The translations under genes and the position numbers were made by a program. Positions 6,028 to 8,454 of a DNA stretch of 8,454 nucleotides are shown in pieces; position 1 is the first letter of the stretch, and each line of letters starts with the position of its first letter. Source of the stretch: Streptomyces violaceorubidus (GTDB taxonomy: Bacteria; Actinomycetota; Actinomycetes; Streptomycetales; Streptomycetaceae); the NCBI RefSeq assembly GCF_000717995.1, contig NZ_JODM01000068.1, positions 1 to 8,454 on the forward strand. The letters run 5' to 3'. The notes below the pieces were generated by a model. That model saw only the letters and a program-made list of their open reading frames with translations. It was not told the origin of the DNA and searched no databases.

Positions 6028-7438
6028 GTCTGCCCCTGTCCCCCAGCCTTCTTTGCTGCTCGGTGAGGCCCACGGTTGTGTCGAGGTCCCGCTGCGCGGC
6101 TTGCCCGCCGGTGTCCTGGGCGTGACGGTGCCCCGCAAGCGCAAGGACGGCGACGAGGTGCTGCATCGCGTTCCCCAGGATCTGAAGAGGCGTGTGAAGC
6201 CCGAGGTGGCCGACCTGGTGGCGGCCGGTCCCGTGCCGGCCTACGCGCCGCCCGAGGGCATGCCGGACAAACTCTTGAAGAAAGTTCTGTCCACCGGCAC
6301 GTTCAAGCGGTGGGCCACCATCGAGCGGGAGTTCGGTACTCAGGACGCGTGGCGCATCGCCGTTTCCTTGATCCTGTGCGGGGGGGTCGTGGTGCGCTGC
6401 CAGGTCGTGCAGGGCACGAGCTATGTCCCTCAGGGATGGCGGCTGACGCAGTCCTGGGCGGACTTGCGGGAGGACAAGCTTGCACAGCTGCGCGGGCACC
6501 CGGATCCGCTGCGGCTGCATGCCGAGCTGTTGCAGGCGATGGACGGGATTCCGCAACTGGCCGACGAGCGGGCGAGATTGGCGGCTACGCCCCCCGGCCG
6601 CACGCTGAAGGTGCCCGGCGACAGTGCGAGCGGCACCGAGGACTGGGGGGTGTACGAGGTGGCGGTGAAGTCGGCGGCGGTGTGGTGGCGTGCGCAGCCG
6701 CGGCCAAAGCCGATGAAGGCGAAGTCCTTGATCGGCACGAGCATGCAGGACACCAAGTACGGGTGGACTCCCCCGCGCCGTCAGGCTTTTGCGAACCTGA
6801 TCGGGATGCCGTTCGACCAGGCGGTCGAGGGCAGCGACACCGAGTTGCGGATGCGGGGTCCGCTGCTGTGGCGTGTCGACAACGTCATCGCGGACACTGC
6901 AGCCTGCCGGCCCTGGCTCGGGCTGCCGGCCAAGGGCTTGCTCAGCCTGGGCGTAATCGACTGCTCCGCGGTGGGGGTGCTTCTGGTGGAGAACCAGGAG
7001 GCCTTCACGGAAGTGTGCAACACCCCCGGCATCGCCGATCACTGGCTCTGCATCTGGGGCGCCGGGTACGCGGCCCATGGCCTGGCCGAGTTCCTCCAGG
7101 CCATGGCGCCATTGCCTGTGGCGTCCTGGCAGGACCTTGATGCTCACGGGATTCAGATCATCGCGAATCTCAGCGAACGTGTGGGCCGCCCCATCACTCC
7201 TGTGGGCATGGATGTCGAGGTGTACAGGAGCGCCACGAAGTACCGGCAGAAGCCGGACAAGCTGGCGGGGAATCTCGCTCTGGCCCGGAAGATGGTGGTG
7301 AGCGGGCCGCCTTCACTGCGGGCGCTGGCGGCCGAGATCGTCGCTCACGGTGGCGCCGGCTGCGAGCACGAGACGCTCTACGACACGGTCCTGGAGACAC
7401 TTCCCTCGGCGCTCAAGGAGATCGTGGGCAGTGTGTGA
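6020..7438 (+). CDS. jetD: JetD/MksG-like TOPRIM nuclease of a Wadjet-type system
   Basis: The C-terminal part is a TOPRIM domain of the JetD (DUF2220-like) type. LLVENQEAF has the conserved Glu at residue 324, CIWGAGYAAHG follows, and WQDLDAHG gives the metal-binding Asp372 and Asp374. The N-terminal half (~75-150), with LLKKVLSTGTFKRWATIE and a winged-helix-like continuation, matches the DNA-binding region expected in this family (DUF3322-like). In Wadjet systems JetD is a dimeric metal-dependent nuclease related to Spo11/topoisomerase VI A that cleaves DNA once the SMC complex has extruded a whole plasmid. The start is uncertain. GTG at 6020 overlaps jetC by 8 nt and is chosen here; GTG at 6014 and TTG at 5993 are alternatives, and none has a strong ribosome binding site, so translation is probably coupled to jetC. 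All key TOPRIM acids are present, so it looks active. Confidence 0.85.
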   Translation: MSESAPVPQPSLLLGEAHGCVEVPLRGLPAGVLGVTVPRKRKDGDEVLHRVPQDLKRRVKPEVADLVAAGPVPAYAPPEGMPDKLLKKVLSTGTFKRWATIEREFGTQDAWRIAVSLILCGGVVVRCQVVQGTSYVPQGWRLTQSWADLREDKLAQLRGHPDPLRLHAELLQAMDGIPQLADERARLAATPPGRTLKVPGDSASGTEDWGVYEVAVKSAAVWWRAQPRPKPMKAKSLIGTSMQDTKYGWTPPRRQAFANLIGMPFDQAVEGSDTELRMRGPLLWRVDNVIADTAACRPWLGLPAKGLLSLGVIDCSAVGVLLVENQEAFTEVCNTPGIADHWLCIWGAGYAAHGLAEFLQAMAPLPVASWQDLDAHGIQIIANLSERVGRPITPVGMDVEVYRSATKYRQKPDKLAGNLALARKMVVSGPPSLRALAAEIVAHGGAGCEHETLYDTVLETLPSALKEIVGSV

Positions 7439-7754
7439 CGGGCGCGGTCGGACGGCGAGCACGGCGGATGCATTTGGTGCGGGTGCTCGCTGTTCACGTA
7501 TGCGGTCTCCTATTCAGCAGGGCAGTTCCCTGAAGTGGTTGTTTGCGGGACTGGCATCGTCGAGTGCAATCGCCCTATACCAACTTGGTTTGCACACACG
7601 TCCGTTTGCCTCCCCCGTTTCTGGAACGTTCGTGGTCCATGCCCAGTATTCCAGCCGACGGCCTTCGGCGCAGCCCCGCAGGCGCTGCGGTGGCAGGGCG
7701 CCGGGCCCTTCCGTCGTGCTCCTCGCCTCAGGGCGCTGGTCGTGGACTGTCGGA
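7439..7754. other. Convergent intergenic spacer
   Basis: This 316-base stretch separates the end of jetD from the end of the minus-strand HA-repeat gene. Open frames exist here on both strands but have no recognisable content, poor starts and mutual overlap, so none is called. It contains a stem-loop at 7455-7490 and an imperfect inverted repeat at 7564-7595 (GTGCAA...TTGCAC around an ACCAA-C-TTGGT core). Both genes need a transcription end here, which is the most likely use of the structures. Confidence 0.5.
7455..7490 (+). terminator. Possible terminator stem-loop after jetD
   Basis: GCGAGCAC (7455-7462) pairs perfectly with GTGCTCGC (7483-7490) around a 20-nt loop, beginning 17 nt after the jetD stop. 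There is no T-tract after the stem, as is common for actinomycete terminators, so the role rests on position alone. Confidence 0.35.
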
Positions 7755-8360
7755 TCAGCGCTCTGCAGGGAGAGAGGCGGGTGTGGCGTCCTCGTCGCTC
7801 CAATCCCCGTGGAACAGAGCGGCAACCAAATGCGCGTGTTCTAGCGGGAGTTGCCCGGCCCGGTGGCGAGTGCGGGCCTTGGCGAGCCAGGGGCCGATCT
7901 TGATGTGCTCACCGTCGACCGTGATCTCTTCCCGGGCGGCGGGGGCGCGCCCTTCACGCTGAAGGAAGAGCTGTAGGAGCTGCGCGCTTTGCGCGAACGT
8001 GCGTCGTGCCCGGCGGGGCGCCGCAATCGGGCGCGTGTGCGGATCGAGACCGATGCTGGTGAGCAAGGCCTGCTGGGGGCCGGAGAGTGTGGCCCAGCGG
8101 GTGAGTTGGCGTTGCAGCCAAGGGCCGATCTTCACGGCGCCCAAGTGGGAGTTGCTGTGGAGGTCGCTGGGATCATTCCCGGCCTGCAGGTGGGCGCGGA
8201 GCAGCCCGAATTTGCGGTGCCAGTCGGGTCCGTGAGGCAGTCGCCATTCGCGGTCAACAGCGGTTAGGGCGGCGGCGCGCCGTGCGTCGAGACTGTCGCG
8301 GGCGGCCAGGGAGCGCTGCTCGGCGAGCCAGGCTCCGATGGGGGTGGTGGCGGCTGCGGC
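7755..8360 (-). pseudogene. C-terminal fragment of a helicase-associated (HA) domain protein, truncated by an IS
   Basis: Read from the IS junction, the frame starts ...IGAWLAEQRSLAARDSL and runs open to the stop at 7755, about 200 codons. It holds three HA-type repeats (PF03457-like) with the typical G-x-W-L core: IGAWLAEQR near the IS, KIGPWLQRQLTRW around 8100-8140, and KIGPWLAKARTRH around 7880-7920, each followed by a helical segment with L...R...L spacing. Such repeats form the C-terminal, probably nucleic-acid-binding part of large actinomycete helicase-like proteins. The frame has no start of its own: upstream it passes into IS sequence and meets the transposase TGA at 8385-8387. The TTG at 8142-8144 would give a 129-aa protein but lies inside a repeat, so it is unlikely to be a real start. 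The helicase part is missing from the window and the fragment is probably non-functional. Helicase-like genes are often found near Streptomyces telomeres, which fits the location. Confidence 0.75.
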
Positions 8361-8454
8361 TAGGGCCTGTTGCGAAAGTGCTGGTCACAGCCATTCATTG
8401 ATGGCTGCGACCAGCACGGTCGCTTCGTAGCGGACGGCGAGTTTGTCGTACCTC
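8361..8454 (-). mobile_element. 3' end of an IS5-family-like insertion sequence (runs off window)
   Basis: The inner boundary is placed at the CTAG at 8360-8363, where coding similarity to the HA protein ends and GGCCTGTTGCGAAAGTGCTGG begins as the probable terminal repeat. Insertion at TA/CTAG-like sites is known for the IS427 group of the IS5 family. The transposase stop lies about 22 nt inside this end. The other end and its matching inverted repeat are outside the window, so exact ends and family need confirmation. Confidence 0.65.
8385..8454 (-). CDS. IS5-family-like transposase, C-terminal end only
   Basis: The last 22 codons read RYDKLAVRYEATVLVAA, then INEWL and TGA (8385-8387). This tail is very characteristic of DDE transposases of the IS5 type common in Streptomyces, where a K-x-A-V-R-Y-E-A-T motif close to the C terminus ends the protein a few residues after Trp-Leu. 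The catalytic residues are outside the window. The gene is transcribed toward the HA fragment and the 3' end of jetD. Its stop is in frame with the HA remnant, so the two could be mistaken for one gene, but the TGA and the terminal repeat separate them. Confidence 0.75.
   Translation of the reverse strand, partial: RYDKLAVRYEATVLVAAINEWL

Noticed and set aside
6002..7147. Long open frames on both strands (381 aa minus, 354 aa plus) over jetD
   Set aside because: They are low-complexity shadows; only the frame ending at 7438 carries the TOPRIM motifs.
7510..7903. Several overlapping ORFs of 97-139 aa on both strands in the spacer
   Set aside because: No domain, poor starts and overlap with the HA-repeat remnant, whose frame has clear family repeats.

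Overview
The window reads as the end of a linear actinomycete replicon, most likely from Streptomyces or a close relative. The DNA is very GC-rich, starts are often GTG or TTG, and codon third positions are strongly G/C. The first ~225 bases are a tightly packed series of hairpins with trinucleotide loops, the architecture of Streptomyces telomeres. Whether base 1 is the physical end, and whether the replicon is a chromosome or a linear plasmid, cannot be told from the sequence.

Layout: (1) 6-225, telomere-like palindrome array with hairpin centres about every 25 bp. (2) 226-452, leader region with no clear promoter; it holds a 19-codon ORF with a very good ribosome binding site and a TTA codon. 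(3) 453-7438, five tightly coupled plus-strand genes: a 428-aa MukF/JetA-like protein, a 184-aa unrecognised winged-helix protein, a 210-aa tandem winged-helix MukE/JetB-like protein, a 1032-aa SMC-type ATPase (MukB/JetC-like) and a ~472-aa TOPRIM protein of the JetD/MksG type. (4) 7439-7754, convergent intergenic spacer with a possible stem-loop. (5) 7755-8360, on the minus strand, the remaining C-terminal part of a helicase-associated (HA) repeat protein. It is cut at a CTAG site by (6) an IS5-family-like insertion sequence, of which only the inner end and the last 22 transposase codons lie in the window.

The five-gene operon is best read as a divergent Wadjet (JetABCD/MksBEFG/EptABCD) system. 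In known members a kleisin (A), a KITE protein (B) and an SMC motor (C) extrude DNA loops, and the TOPRIM nuclease (D) cuts small circular DNA. The unusual points are an extra small winged-helix gene between A and B, variant ATPase motifs in the SMC protein, TTA codons (possible bldA control), and the position of this anti-circular-plasmid module beside the telomere of a linear replicon, a DNA form Wadjet is thought to spare.
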